NCBI GenBank assembly: GCA_035582835.1
Contig: JAYKAV010003359.1
Location: forward strand, 1-64,000
Length of the DNA stretch: 64,000 nucleotides
Source: Phoebastria nigripes
Lineage: Eukaryota > Chordata > Aves > Procellariiformes > Diomedeidae
Direction of reading: 5' to 3'
In this document: positions 26,986 through 38,892 of the stretch, piece by piece
Position numbering within the stretch: the first letter of the stretch is position 1
Layout of the letters: every line of letters begins with the position of its first letter
Made by a program: the position numbers and the translations under genes
The notes under the pieces: generated by a model
What the model saw: the letters and a program-made list of their open reading frames with translations, nothing else
What the model was told of the DNA's origin: nothing
Database searches by the model: none

Positions 26986-29933
26986 CAAAAGGAACTGAAA
27001 AGAAAACCCCAAGACAGGAAACAAGACAAGAAGTGCTCTAGGATGATGCTTTTTAATTGTTATTTTTATATCTTTAAAAACAAATCAAACCATTAAAAAC
27101 ATTATAGACATGTGCTGAAATTTCCTGTACAACAAATCTGAAAACAATAGAATTTGTACATCATTTCAAGATATCCAACAGTCACTTATTTGAAACACAT
27201 CAACTTTTCCCTTCTTAAGCAGGCCCCAAATGGGAAAAAGAGTAGAACAGAAATGCAGGAGATGTAATTGCCACACAGTGGAGCTTTTGGCCTGAAAAGT
27301 GGATAGCTTTAGATAAGCAATGAGAGAAAACATCGACCGAAGAGACACATCTCAGCAATTAACACAGAGAACATCAGAAGGCAGGGAAAAGTTATCTGCA
27401 GGAATTCACATCGTCTCGACCAAGACAGATCCACAAGGTGGTAGAGCATTACCTGTAATCCTCCTCCTCCTGCAGAGATCTCCTATGAGGCATGTCCTAC
27501 TTACTCACATCGATACTATGCCCAGCTTCATGTTTGTAACATTTTAAGCCTTACCAACTTTTTCCACCTATACCTGGGATCAGCAGGTCATTTACTTCAA
27601 ACTTCAGTCTCTTCTCACAATGAGTCAGTTTTGGGAAAACACATGCGTACAGTTGTATTAAAAATGGATACTCATTAGATGATGACACAAGTGAGAACTT
27701 GGCGGCTGCTTCCAACATCAAAACAACGGGACAGATATGTTTGTTTTCTGTAAGAGTATCTGGGCAGTGGTTACGCAGAAACACATACCATTCTAGCTCG
27801 TTTTCTGGTGTTCTGCTGCAATATAATGCAAACACATGATCTAGCATAGAAGATTCATGTCCCTCTCTTCTGTGCTATATAAAATAAGGGCCTTCTGAAG
27901 CAAGAGAGTATTCGCCACCCTAAGGCAGCAAGCTCTTGGGAGACCCGGAATAATGAATACTGGCTCTGTGCTCTGCACAGACGTGCAGTAATTAAAGGAT
28001 TAAGAGAGAAAAAAATAACATGACTGTAAAGGGCAGGCTAGCCTCCCTCCCAGTTCCTTTGGAATGGTTCTGTTTGGTCCAAGTGGTTTATCTTTGTTTG
28101 TCATCTGAGAGCAGCTTAGGAAGAATGCCGGGTGAGAGATCCACTATGTGGACTGCCAGTTTGGATGGAGATGGACAGGATCATTAATGTTTTTTATTTA
28201 TTTATTTAAAAGTATTTCAGAGAAAGAGAGCAAAAAAAAAAATATATTCCAGAATGCACAAGTGGCTGCTACCAAAAAAAAAAAAAAAAAAGTGCACTGT
28301 GGTTTGTCCTCCAGTTTTGCTCACACAGCACACCACCATTTCACACCAGGTTGTAAAAAATTCCTCTGGATATCTGTAAAGTTACAGTTGTGCACCTGGA
28401 ATTTCTACGTTTTCCTTCAACTGACAGTGGATTCTGCGAGGTTGCCAGGTTCCACTGTAATGCCACGTATACTCCTAGTATCTGTAGCTTTTTCTGACAA
28501 CTCTGCTAAAACAAACAAAAAACTAAAAAAAGGCAGCAGAATTCCAGGGACTCTGGTTATTAAACCTTCATAAGATTTTCACCACTTTATAGCTATTCTA
28601 TAGCATTATTCATAAACTTCATATTCCTCTGCAATGCAACCAGTGCAATGATCGGAAGACCAAAAAACACCCCCCCCCCAAAGCTACTTAAGAAGTCCTT
28701 CATTGGTAATGCCTTCATAAGTCTAACAGTTATGTACCAGCAAAATAAATCCAATCTAATCCCTGACTTGTAAAATCAGCAACTAGGAGTTTTCTGCTTG
28801 TTTATTCTGTTTTTAAAAGGACCAGTTAAAACAACAGCAGCAGTATATTGCAAATAATTATAAAACAATTACATTAGATCAATTGAGATGCAGGCAGGTA
28901 AGATGTGTCTCAGTTTTGAATGGCTAAAACAACCGAGAAATTGGTCTTTACAGCAGAATTTTGTGCAATTTGTTTTGGTAGAAACAGTAAAGCCAGTCAA
29001 TCTGTTTGGGAGTGCTTGGACACTTGCAACCTTAGTTTGACATTTTCACAGATTTATGTATTTGAGGAAAAACAACAAAAATGATAAGACAACACCAACC
29101 TGAGTAAAACTCTATTAGAATAGAGTGATCATTATTCAATAAATCATATATTGCACCTTTAAATAAATTGTTATAAGTTGTATAAAAACAGGAATATCAG
29201 CCAGGAACAGGGAGGAGCTATTCTGTCCTTCATACACACCCACACACACCCCCGCACACACATTCACATACTCACTTGCTCAGTTTTTTTACTACAGTTA
29301 AAGCTCGGAGTGACAGACCACACTCCTCTTCCTCTAGCAGAGGCACCAAAACATTAAGGCAGGGGATATTTGTGGTGAAATGCAAAACCAAAGCTCACCT
29401 CCAAACTTCTGGAGAGTCCTGCCAACAGTGCAACTACAGTTAAGTTTGACATAAGCCTTATTTAAAAATCTGTGTTCTCATTAAGAGTTTCAGTACAAAA
29501 ATAGAATCTCTGCTGTTTTTTTTCTAGAGTAGCAACTAGAAAAGGCACAATTTCCAAGTATAAATGTCCATTTGAAGGAGCTGTTTGTACTCCTTTTTTA
29601 AATAAAAAGGAACACAGGAAAAAAATAAATCACAGAGGCACATATCTATTAGCTAAGTAACCAGATACAGTAGATAAAATATGTTCCTGAAACTTATAAT
29701 TAAATATATTAAAACAGCCCACAAGCCTGGTGTCTGTAAATGAAATCATATAAAATTGTAATAAAAAGCTTGTGTTATTATTTTAATATTTAAATTCTAG
29801 TTCACCGTTCATACTGCAAATGCTATTTCACCTATCAGCACTGTTAAATTCCCAAGAAAAAGCAAGATTCCTCTGTTAAATTTAAATAGTTTTGCTTGGT
29901 GGGGTTTTTTTTGTTTTGGTTTTTTTTTGGTGT

Positions 29934-29935
<2 letters not shown>

Positions 29936-29966
<31 letters not shown>
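29936..29966. repeat. T31 homopolymer (A tract in PTPRJ transcript sense)
   Basis: 31 consecutive T on the plus strand, preceded by further T-rich sequence from about 29,903. Located in the probable 3' UTR. Confidence 0.95.
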
Positions 29967-29973
<7 letters not shown>

Positions 29974-30153
29974 CAATCTGCGGCTCTTGTCAGCATTGTG
30001 TTTTTCCTCCTGTAGATCACATCTTTGAATGCGGCCAGAACTGGAGAAGCCAGATGTGAGACACTGCACACAATCCCGGAAAACACAAGTAGAACATCTC
30101 CCTTTCCTATGCGCAGATAACACCTCCTGGAGACACTGTCTTCCTTCCTATGG

Positions 30154-30312
30154 CTATGCGTGGTAGCCATTGGCCTTCCCGAAGCCTGGCCCAGGTGTGA
30201 AATTTTCATAGATTGCCATTGCTGTCATGTTTTGGTAAATAAGATCGGTTTTCTTGTCTTTCTGTGATCTAATAATATCCATAACACACTGGTTTAGGAA
30301 GACGTACTGGTC
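30154..30312 (-). CDS. PTPRJ: PTPRJ last coding exon and stop
   Basis: 159 coding bp (52 codons plus TAG at 30,154-30,156), acceptor CCCATCAG. It encodes DQYVFLNQCVMDIIRSQKDK, then DLIYQNMTAMAIYENFTPGP and the end FGKANGYHA. The human tail ends NGYIA, so the C-terminus is full length. Tyrosines in the tail (IYQN, IYEN) are potential phosphorylation sites. Confidence 0.98.
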   Translation of the reverse strand, partial: DQYVFLNQCVMDIIRSQKDKKTDLIYQNMTAMAIYENFTPGPGFGKANGYHA

Positions 30313-30454
30313 CTGATGGGAGAAAAAGAAAAAGGAGGGTAATATATTTCTAGAAAATACCTGATTTTGGAAGTAATTCTGCTCCTGAATATAGGTTTTG
30401 GTTTTTGGATGCACTGCACTGAATGTTATCACAGACTATTTTTTAGTAGTTGTA

Positions 30455-30625
30455 TGTATAGTTCATAGAAAATAGGGCTGGAAAGGACCTCTTGATGTCA
30501 TCTGATCAACCCCCCATAAAAAACTAGGATCAAATTTACTGTCATGCCTAACACCCTCTTAAAAGACTTTCATGATGGAGATTTTACAGCCTTTTCCAAA
30601 TCAGCTTGAGTTAATCCACACACCT
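30455..30625 (-). repeat. Old CR1-type 3' fragment in intron
   Basis: The plus strand reads AGGGCTGGAAAGGACCTC, then GTCATCTGATCAA, and later a diverged ATGGAGATTTTACAGCC-like block. This is the reverse complement of the conserved 3' region of old CR1 copies. Heavily diverged. Confidence 0.65.
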
Positions 30626-30938
30626 TTTTGGATCAAAGTGATAATTTCAGCAGGAACACATGTGTGCAGAACACAAAAGAAAAGATGCACCCCGAGACCA
30701 CTTGACTCAAGATAATTCTGGCTCACAGCTGTAAAGATAAAACTCACATGGGTAAAACAAGCTGCAAAAAAACTTTTTCAGGATTTGATTCTTTACAGCT
30801 GCAAATGCCAGTCCTACAAAGTACTCTGTAAAGAGAGTGCTTGGACATACTATGGTCCCTGGCTACAACTACTGTTGCGAGAAGAGATGAGGCAGGAAGG
30901 AGGGAGTTAAATAAAGAGCAATTTCAGATTGCTCCTTA

Positions 30939-31199
<261 letters not shown>

Positions 31200-31597
31200 T
31201 TACTGCTTTCTCTCAACCACCTGCTCACCGGTGGCCTGATGAAAAGCCAGTGAAGCTAGTAAGATGCTTTCTATTACGTCAGTGGCACAGTTATTACAAG
31301 TCTCTGCAGTCCAGAGGGGTGGTTCTTACCATCACCAAGAGGGAGGGAGGACACGCTTCGGGGCTTCCCAGCCTTGCACCTACTTGCACAAGATTACATA
31401 TAAAAGCACTTGAAAAGGCAACTTTTTCAGCTAAGTTTTCCAGGCTAGGAGAGACAGTCTGTTCTAATGACATTTCGTATCACATACTTTGCTACCTACA
31501 TAGCATTGCTACATTTCTGAAGCACGGGGCAAAGGTTTTAATTCCGCAGGGTGTATAGCCCATGTTCTTAAGCAAGGAGACTTATTTTTTCATAGTG

Positions 31598-31616
31598 TTT
31601 TTTTTTTTTTTTTTTT
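31598..31616. repeat. T19 homopolymer in intron
   Basis: 19 consecutive T within the intron between the catalytic-cysteine exon and the Q-loop exon. Confidence 0.9.
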
Positions 31617-31691
31617 AATCACATTGAAAAAGAATTGTTCTTAAAAAAGCCACAAGAAAAAGTGTGTCTAACACAAACATGTTCTTCCTAC

Positions 31692-31852
31692 CTGCAGTGC
31701 ACCAGAGTAGGAGAGTCGATTGGATTTTGACTGCTGTACTCATGAACAAGGTGTCTAAAGTTGATGAGAAGATCTGTTGTCTCCGGCACTCCGTGATCTG
31801 GCCAGGAGGTGAAATGGAACTGGCGCAGTGTGTGGCTCTCTGGTGTGTTGGA
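31692..31852 (-). CDS. PTPRJ: PTPRJ exon, WPD loop and catalytic cysteine
   Basis: 161 bp (53 codons + 2), acceptor TTCCTCCAG, donor GTAGGA. It encodes LRQFHFTSWPDHGVPETTDL and ends DSPTLVHC plus two bases of Ser. The general-acid Asp of the WPD loop is the codon at 31,796-31,798. The nucleophilic Cys of [10 protein letters not shown] is the TGC codon at 31,694-31,696, next to the splice junction. Both catalytic residues are intact. Confidence 0.98.
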
Positions 31853-32593
31853 CTGGAGGAATACACATTAAAAACAACAGAAAATAGGCTTCAGAGGAGC
31901 AACAGCAGGGCTTCCTGCCATATGTATTGGGCAAAGCTCAGCTTCAGTAAAGTTGCCTGTTATAAAATGTGCAGTAATTTGATCAATGATATTTCAGTTT
32001 CCCTCTTCCTTCTGCTCTGGTAGAGAATACTTTGAAATAATTTCCTTCTACTTTTCACTTTACTCCAAGATCATCTCTGCTGCATTACATTTGCTGACAG
32101 AGATGGGGCTAATTGTTCAGTCTAGCAGATATTAAAAGTATCTGCATAAGTGCAAGTTTTGGTGAAAGTCTCAGGGAAATGTGAACTGCAGGATCACTGA
32201 TGGGGCAATCAGTAATTCCCATTAGCAGGCTGGATTTTGCTGGCAGACCCCTTTCTGCCACAGGGAGGGTCTTACTGACAACTCATTCCCACCTCTGGAT
32301 ATGTTACTAATACACTGTTGTTGGAAGCCAGGGCATATGAACAAATGCACATACATAAATATCAGAGGAATCTCGTTGTCAGTAAACAGCGTGAAAGATT
32401 GTACATCAGACTTTTGGCAGAAAGCAGACCAAAACATTCAAAGCCTCAAATTAAAATAAACCACTCTTATCCTTCTCCCTCAGATAACTTTGAATTTGAG
32501 TAAGTTTTAGTGAAATTACTATATTCTGTCACTCCAGTGTTGCTTGACATGTGAAGTCACAGTGATACGATAAACCACTTCTACAGATACTTA

Positions 32594-32743
<150 letters not shown>

Positions 32744-32919
32744 CTAAGAAGAGAGTTACAAGGTTAGACACATTACACGCAGCAACAAAGCAACTGACTG
32801 TTAGTTTTAAATAACACACCACCTGAAGCAGGGCTACAAAGCACGTCACCCTTCCCAATGGCCTATCCCAAGGCAGGAGAAGCTCTACCAAAATCATTCT
32901 TTAGGGAGAAGAACCCACC

Positions 32920-32970
32920 CTTGAAGACAGTGATTCCACAACCCTCCTGAGACAATCTATTCTGGTAGTC
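32920..32970 (-). repeat. Small CR1-like fragment
   Basis: TGATTCCACAACCCTCCTGA and the following CAATCTATTCTGG (plus strand) resemble the conserved CR1 block that in fuller copies reads GATTCCACAACCTCC..GGCAATTTATTCCAG. Only about 50 bp are alignable by eye. Confidence 0.45.
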
Positions 32971-33153
32971 AGCAGATATAAAAACGGGAAAAAGCTAAAA
33001 AAATTGGGCTTATTTAATTTAGAGAACAGTCTTCCAGTAAATGGATGGTTGTTAAAAGAAAGTGGTCAGTCTCCAACCTACTAGGGTAACAACAAAATTT
33101 TAGAAGAGATCCAACTGTCTTCAAGAGACCATTCAGTTTTAATAAAAACATAC

Positions 33154-33288
33154 CCGGGCTTGTTCAACACATTTCGTCAACATAACAATAGAGTAGATAT
33201 TCTTTTCCCAAATCATGCGCCAGAAGTCTTCTATCGTATTGGGTAAAGGACCCTGTGCAGCAATAAATGCCTTCTTTGAGTTATAGCC
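33154..33288 (-). CDS. PTPRJ: PTPRJ exon, PTP domain core
   Basis: 135 bp (45 codons), acceptor CGTCTTAG, donor GTATGT. It encodes [30 protein letters not shown] and [10 protein letters not shown]. AxQGPLPxT and DFWRM are conserved PTP core motifs. Confidence 0.97.
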
Positions 33289-33447
33289 CTAAGACGACGA
33301 AGAAAAAACCAAAATAAATATATATACGCACACACAGACTTGCATCAATGAGACATAAAAAGCCAATTTTGAACATCATTATGATCTGTTAAGCCTGCAT
33401 CATAAAAATACACATTATATTTCATTTTGACTAATGAAGCAACTTAC

Positions 33448-33521
33448 AGGCATATAGTTTGCATTAATATAATCATCAGTTGCAGAGCTTTGATCTGAAA
33501 GTTTAACACGAGAAATATCAT
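33448..33521 (-). CDS. PTPRJ: PTPRJ exon, PTP domain DDYINANY motif
   Basis: 74 bp (2 + 24 codons), acceptor TTCTGCAG, donor GTAAGT. It encodes DISRVKLSDQSSATDDYINA then NYMP. The split Tyr codon joins the preceding exon to give VLPYDISRV. Confidence 0.97.
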
Positions 33522-34117
33522 CTGCAGAAAGAAAAAAGGAAAAGAAAATTATGAATTTTAGAACTAGAACCTTTCAGCAAAACACTGCTTATCTAATGCA
33601 TGGTTTCTAAATAAAAGGTGTTTTCGAACAAGGTGCGTTTTAAGAATAAGAATATAACTTTAGGAATCATAAATACCAGTAGTTTAGAATTTTTATAATG
33701 AAAGACTTCAGAAAAACAAGTGGCCAGAATAAAAATTCAGAATAGTCAACACAAATTTTTTTTTTTTTAATCATGGTTTGGTTTTGTGTATTTATATATT
33801 TTTAATCCAACACGAAATTTACTATAGTTTTAATTACCGGAGAAAACTAGGTAATTTGTCTCCTGCTGCCATTGCAGCCGATGTTTTTCCTCCAAAGCAT
33901 CCCTAAGTACCCGTCACTGTTCGCCTTCCAATTCCTTCTTACACTCTGCTACGTTGGGGTGCCCGCAGACAGCTTGGCAGGGCTTACGCTCTTAGTTTGT
34001 CTGCAAAGCTGGCCAGCTGGGTCTTAACATTTCTCACAGCTCTGCACACCTGTCTGTCCGTAGTCAACCTCTTGTTTTCCCATCTGGGATGCAAGTTTCT
34101 CACAAATGGAAAATTAA

Positions 34118-34215
34118 AATTATTTAATTAAGGGAAAGTTCTTTAAGGAGCTTTCTTGAGGGAAAGTTTGGGAACTTTAGGGAACATTCTTGAGGGAAAG
34201 CTCTTTAGGTTTGCT
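34118..34215. repeat. Short imperfect repeats
   Basis: TTCTTGAGGGAAAG occurs twice about 40 bp apart, with related GGGAAAGTTCTTTA-like pieces around it, in the intron just downstream of the KNRYNN exon. No function is evident. Confidence 0.6.
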
Positions 34216-34382
34216 TATACAGTGATTTTGGGAAAGCAGCAGCCCAAATTCATTTGAAAATTGACACCATTAATCCCTCTTTGAAACCTCTGGGTACTAT
34301 TAAAGCCAGATTAGCCAAACCCAAGGTTTTTCACCTAAAAACTCAACCAGTAGAAGATGCAAAACCGAAGAGAGTAACTCAC

Positions 34383-34473
34383 ATGGTAAGACATTGTTGT
34401 ATCTATTTTTTCCCCTGTTCTCAGCAAGTTCAGCAGCAAATTTGGGCTGATGAACACCAGCAGACTTGAGTTC
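34383..34473 (-). CDS. PTPRJ: PTPRJ exon, PTP domain KNRYNN motif
   Basis: 91 bp (30 codons + 1), acceptor ATTGTAG, donor GTGAGT. It encodes FAAELAENRGKNRYNNVLPY. KNRYxN is the phosphotyrosine-recognition loop motif of classical PTPs. Confidence 0.97.
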
Positions 34474-35594
34474 CTACAATAAAAGAAGGATTCATGAGCA
34501 CCTGGTCCTGGTTTAGGAATCATACACGTCTGAAACAGACAAATCCTCCAAACACTCTTGGCCTTTGCTGTAAAAGTAGGCATGTTAAACTGGAATAAAT
34601 GGTGATAAAAATCAGCTTTTTACAGAGTGGAAGGGTGACAGTGGCAAACCGGCTAGAGAAGGGATTAATACAGCGTGTAGGAATAGTAGCATGTTTAAAA
34701 CCCAGAGATGGGCTTTAGAAGCCCAGAAACAGTTTTGCAGAAATACACAACACTGACATCAACTGCACACTCATTCTGACCCCAAGGCAGTGAACTACTT
34801 AGCATAAGCTTTGCAGACATTACAGGGACAAATGGAGCAAGTACATCATGAAAGGACTGAAGGAAGCAAAATCTGAGAGGCAGGCAAGGCAGAGCACCAG
34901 CCTGCAAAGTACAATAAAAGGGACAGAATTTGATCTGGAAAGGAGGAGAAAGTCAATTAATAGGTTCAAGGAGATGAAAAAAAATGAGATTCTTTAACAG
35001 CAGACATGACAACACAGAGTCCTTACTGACACTTGATTCCTGTCTTTTGTACCTTATAACAATTGAGCTTTAGCACATTTCATAGAAAAACAGTTATGGT
35101 CACTAAGGAAATCGTAATTGCTGTTTCTCTGACTGCTCCTTGGAGCTATTCACAAGTGTGGTTTGCAAATCACACCTACGTATTCAAGGAGTCAGTGATA
35201 TTAGCAAGAGACCTGTCTTGCTGTGTAGAAAAACAAAAACAAGATGAAAAAAACAAAGTGTAGAGAGGTTAAATAGCTTTCCCTAGGCTAACTCTGTAGT
35301 GCAATTAGGGCAAGGACTCTGGAGATCCTGGCTCTGGCGAGAGCTCTGAGCAGCAGGCCATGCTATAAGCTCACAGGTAGAAATAATGGTTCAGGATGTG
35401 AAGTATTTATCATACACTTCAACTAAATTTGGAGCTGAATCAGGGAAGGGAAAGCTATACATGCAGCTTAATAACCTCTATAATAAAGGTCCCTTCTCTT
35501 CTGCTTCAGTAAGCCTCGCATACGCTCCACAGGAAAGCAAATTTGCCTTTCCAAAAATGTTTGTCATGAAGCTCTCTCCGCTAAGGGCGCATAC

Positions 35595-35682
35595 CTCATA
35601 CTCTTCAGCAAAACCACAGTTGGAGTCAGCTTGCTGCTTCTTAAAGTAAGACTCAAAGTTCTCCACTTTAATCATTTTTGAT
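35595..35682 (-). CDS. PTPRJ: PTPRJ exon, start of the PTP region
   Basis: 88 bp (1 + 29 codons), acceptor CATCGTAG, donor GTATGC. It encodes KVENFESYFKKQQADSNCGF, then AEEYE, the N-terminal helix region before the catalytic domain. It is almost identical to the human protein. Confidence 0.96.
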
Positions 35683-35772
35683 CTACGATGAGAAAAGCCA
35701 TGTATTGGTAACTGGTATTAGGTAAATAAACCATGAATTCAGTTAATGTGTTAGAAAGTGTGCTTTACTTAC

Positions 35773-35781
35773 TTCTTGACT
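35773..35781 (-). CDS. PTPRJ: PTPRJ 9-bp microexon
   Basis: Nine bases between an acceptor preceded by a C-rich tract (ending CCCCTGAAG) and the strong donor GTAAGTAAAG. It completes one Lys codon, adds Val-Lys and begins another Lys. The spliced reading Ile-Lys-Val-Lys-Lys-Ser-Lys parallels Ile-Lys-Pro-Lys-Lys-Ser-Lys in human PTPRJ, and the phase on both sides requires a segment of this length or its skipping. Skipping would remove three residues and keep the frame. Confidence 0.85.
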
Positions 35782-36638
35782 CTTCAGGGGAGGGTTGGGG
35801 GGGTGCGGGGGGAGAAAAAAAGGTTGATTAGACACATGCAGCTGTATTTTTCACTATGTGAATCTAAGAATGAAAGCATGACTGTTAGTAGCAGCCACAA
35901 AACTGTGCATTTACAGGGGACAGGATATCAAGCATAGCATTTAACTGATCTGTTAAACCAAGGAGAGGATAGCACATCCTTCAGGAGAAGAATATCACAG
36001 AAGGTGTCAGTCAACTGCTTCTGTGCTCCCATCAGATTGGCCCCATTCCCTGGTGTATTTTATGTCAACTATCGAAGTCTACACAGGTGGGACTTTATGG
36101 GATGCTCCGGCCATGCCTTTCCATCAGGACAAAAATTGGTGCAAGAACCAATAATGTGATTCAATTGCACTGCCTGTGACTTCCAATATATTGCGGTTAC
36201 CCTCCCATGGCCAGCTTTTACAATCTCAACATTATCTGAATTAATGGCTCAGCACAAAGTGGTCATAAAGCAAAGGAAAATTCAGGCCACAGTGCAGAAT
36301 TTTGCCTATGTACACTTTATCAACAATTTGGATTGTTTCCTCAAGGTGCACGGAAGCCTGCGTTTCATCCAAACATCCTGTTTTTCAAAACTATGTGGAG
36401 CATTTGTATATCTAATAGCGATTCATGAAGCGAGCACTCAAATCCCTGTGGCAGCTCTAGACGTCTCGCTCAATATGATTATTTTCAGTCTGCAGGCTGG
36501 AGTCTTTAAATTCCATGAAGAATTAATAACGTAAAATTCTATATAAAACTGCACAGAAAACAAGTATCAGGGTTCAGAGTAAGTTTTGCAAATATCACTT
36601 GAGCTCAGAAAACAACGTGTGAAAGGATATGGACTTAC

Positions 36639-36680
36639 TTAATTGGAGAAAAGGACACTTCAGTATTTCTTTTATCTTTC
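36639..36680 (-). CDS. PTPRJ: PTPRJ 42-bp juxtamembrane exon
   Basis: 42 bp (1 + 13 codons + 2), acceptor CTTGTAG, donor GTAAGTCC. It encodes KDKRNTEVSFSPI between the arginine stop-transfer and the PTP domain. The EVSFSxI pattern is conserved with human PTPRJ. Confidence 0.93.
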
Positions 36681-37756
36681 CTACAAGGCGAAAGAAAACA
36701 ACACAATAGGTTCACAGTAGAATTTAATGGAACGCATGTGAGATTTCTGACGACAGCTATTTCCTGTGCCTGTTCAGAACAATTTCTTTTAAAGCATCTC
36801 ATTCTGTGCAAGAAAACCCTCCTGAGGCAAACCTTACACCTGCACTAAGAATAAAATACTCCATCCTTCATTCCATGATGTTGTGCAATGGGACTGTTTC
36901 TTTCTGTTGGAACCAGAGCGTAACGCCTGAACACAAAGCACATAGTTTGGTGGAAGAAGCACATCTGAGGGATCTGCACCGCTACCTAACATCTCAGGAG
37001 AATTGCTACTAATCCCAGAATCCCTACAGCAAGTGTTCAACAGTGATGTGTCAGTGGTACTGGAAGTGGTAGCTGAACGAAAATAAGTGTTCCTAGCTTT
37101 AGAAGAAGCTCTTCTCATTATTGTCCGCAGCTACTGGACACGCTTGTAAGAATAACAGCAGTTAATCAAAGAAACTAAGAAAACTGGACTAAGGCCCCTA
37201 CAGCTACCTCTTTAGAAAGGATGTACCACATGATCAGAAGCAGGAAAAAGCCTTTGTGGACTCTTAAGTCCCAGATAATTTGGAAAAGATTTGAGCTGGT
37301 CTCTCAGTTTCCAACCCTAAGCAACTCATCAACTTCTTGAAACTCCAGAATGGAAGTTTCATGTGACAGGCCATCAAGCAATTAAAAAGTGTGATTAATG
37401 GATATTTTCAAATAAAACCATCTAAGATACAATTACACGTCTTTTAGCACAATCATTTGTGATGGTAGCTCACTTCTGACTCAACTACTTCATCAGCATG
37501 CATGAATTCAGAAGAGCTAAACAAAACACATCTTAACTCGTTAGTTTGTAACTATGGGGTTGAACAAAGTAATTTAACTAGTTTGATACATCAACTCTAA
37601 TCTGTAACATACAAACAAGATTTTTAATAGAATGTATTTTAAAGCATCATGACAGAAATGTATAAAACAGAAAGACAGGCCTTTTTAGGGGAACAGTACA
37701 GAAGCGAAATACTGGTGTTCCTCATCCCAACAAATACAATAATGAACACACATTAC

Positions 37757-37844
37757 CTTCTCCTTCTCCAGAATATGAAACCCCCTATAGCAACTACAGC
37801 CAATATAGCTAAAAGGCATCCAATAACGGCTCCAGCAATAACAC
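37757..37844 (-). CDS. PTPRJ: PTPRJ transmembrane exon
   Basis: 88 bp (2 + 28 codons + 2), acceptor TTTTCTCAG, donor GTAATG. It encodes a hydrophobic helix of about 25 residues (VIAGAVIGCLLAILAVVAIG then GFIFW), directly followed by four arginines as the stop-transfer signal on the cytoplasmic side. The helix contains GxxxG-like small-residue spacing (GAVIG). Confidence 0.97.
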
Positions 37845-38421
37845 CTGAGAAAAGAGAACAAGTATTACTCATTATTGATTTACCTCTTTGGTAATGATCT
37901 AACTCAATCAACATGCTACAAGAGAACCTTGCAAGTAACAAAACACACTCCACTCTACTAAACGTCTTTACTATCTCCTTTGGCAGTACCAGTATTGGAA
38001 GCTCATTAAGAATAATAAAACAAGGACGATAAATTAATAAAAAATTGGGATCAAAGGACCAGTATTTGCATTCCAATACCCCCGCTTCTAATTTACCAGA
38101 ACTGTTAGAACATCAGCTGCTTTTTGCTACTTGTTTCTGTACCAAAGTCTCACTGTGCCATCCAATTCCTTTTAACATGCTGTAAGTAGCACAGCTTTTG
38201 GTTACTTCCATAGTGGAAGTCATACATGGAAAAACAAGGTCACCCGCAGAACTAGCAAGGTATGAATTTACAGAGCAGTGTCACTGCAAAGCTGGAAAGG
38301 AACAGTCCATCACAGGGAAACCAATGGGTGTTTTGCTATTATGAAACTTGCCATCATTAAGGAATCGCCACACAGTGTGTATGTGCCAAGCCGCCGGTCC
38401 TGTATTTGACATTAACTATAC

Positions 38422-38540
38422 CTGGATCCTGGGGTAGCAAAACCGCCTCAGAACAGGGTGAAAACGATACATAACTATCTTCCCCCACAATGAGGTTGGC
38501 CATAGTAAAGGTTATATTAGTGAAACCTGCAACACTTGCC
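38422..38540 (-). CDS. PTPRJ: PTPRJ exon, juxtamembrane ectodomain
   Basis: 119 bp (1 + 39 codons + 1), acceptor TTAACAG, donor GTATAG. It encodes ASVAGFTNITF, then EDSYVSFSPCSEAV and LLPQDPG just outside the membrane. VAGFTNITF and SLPQDPG are almost invariant PTPRJ signatures, so this exon alone separates PTPRJ from PTPRB, PTPRH, PTPRO and PTPRQ. Confidence 0.96.
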
Positions 38541-38681
38541 CTGTTAAGGGAGAAGAAAAAAAAACACAGGTGCATTACATGGTTTTAACAGCCTTAAGCA
38601 AGGTCTGTAATCTTTTCATTAGATGATCTTTCAGATTTCAACTGCAGCAAAATTAACCAAACAGTGGTTTGAGATAAATAC

Positions 38682-38892
38682 CTGTATGAACGAAGTGGAA
38701 TCAATGGTCCGTTTTCGTAGCCATACATTGTGTTTCCCTTGCCTACATTAATGATGTTTGCACCATTCTGAGAATGGAAAGAAGGTGATTTTGCCTGCTC
38801 TGTATCTATAACATATGTTACATAGGTGACTGTCGTCTTCTTCTTGAAATCTTTGTATGTGTTGTTCAATTCAGACTTCAAAGACCCACAAC
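38682..38892 (-). CDS. PTPRJ: PTPRJ exon, middle of membrane-proximal FN3
   Basis: 211 bp (2 + 69 codons + 2), acceptor CCTGAAG, donor GTATTT. It contains TYKDFKKKTTVTYVTYVIDT, followed by YGYENGPLIPLRSYR, with the human-like GYxNGxLxPLGSYR pattern. The acceptor lacks the usual pyrimidine immediately before AG, but phase and homology support it. Confidence 0.93.

Larger units (their letters stand above)
26980..30153 (-). other. PTPRJ: Probable PTPRJ 3' UTR
   Basis: A long AT-rich stretch without a convincing reading frame follows the stop codon in the transcribed direction. It contains a 31-nt A tract in the transcript sense (29,936-29,966), a CA-rich repeat near 29,230-29,270 and several T-rich or A-rich runs. 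A multi-kilobase 3' UTR is usual for PTPRJ. The distal end is a guess from the AATAAA at 26,980-26,985. Nearer signals cannot be excluded. Confidence 0.5.

Noticed and set aside
28148..28573. 141-codon plus-strand frame
   Set aside because: It runs through A homopolymers in the probable PTPRJ 3' UTR on the opposite strand. Low complexity and no domain.
32985..33130. Possible sense-oriented CR1 piece (TTGGGCTTATTTAATTTAGAGAA)
   Set aside because: The resemblance is short and conflicts in direction with the neighbouring fragment at 32,920. It is too weak to call.
37753..38076. 107-codon frame ending in the transmembrane sequence
   Set aside because: Only 37,757-37,844 is exon. The upstream part is intron read through, as the acceptor TTTTCTCAG and the phase with 38,422 show.
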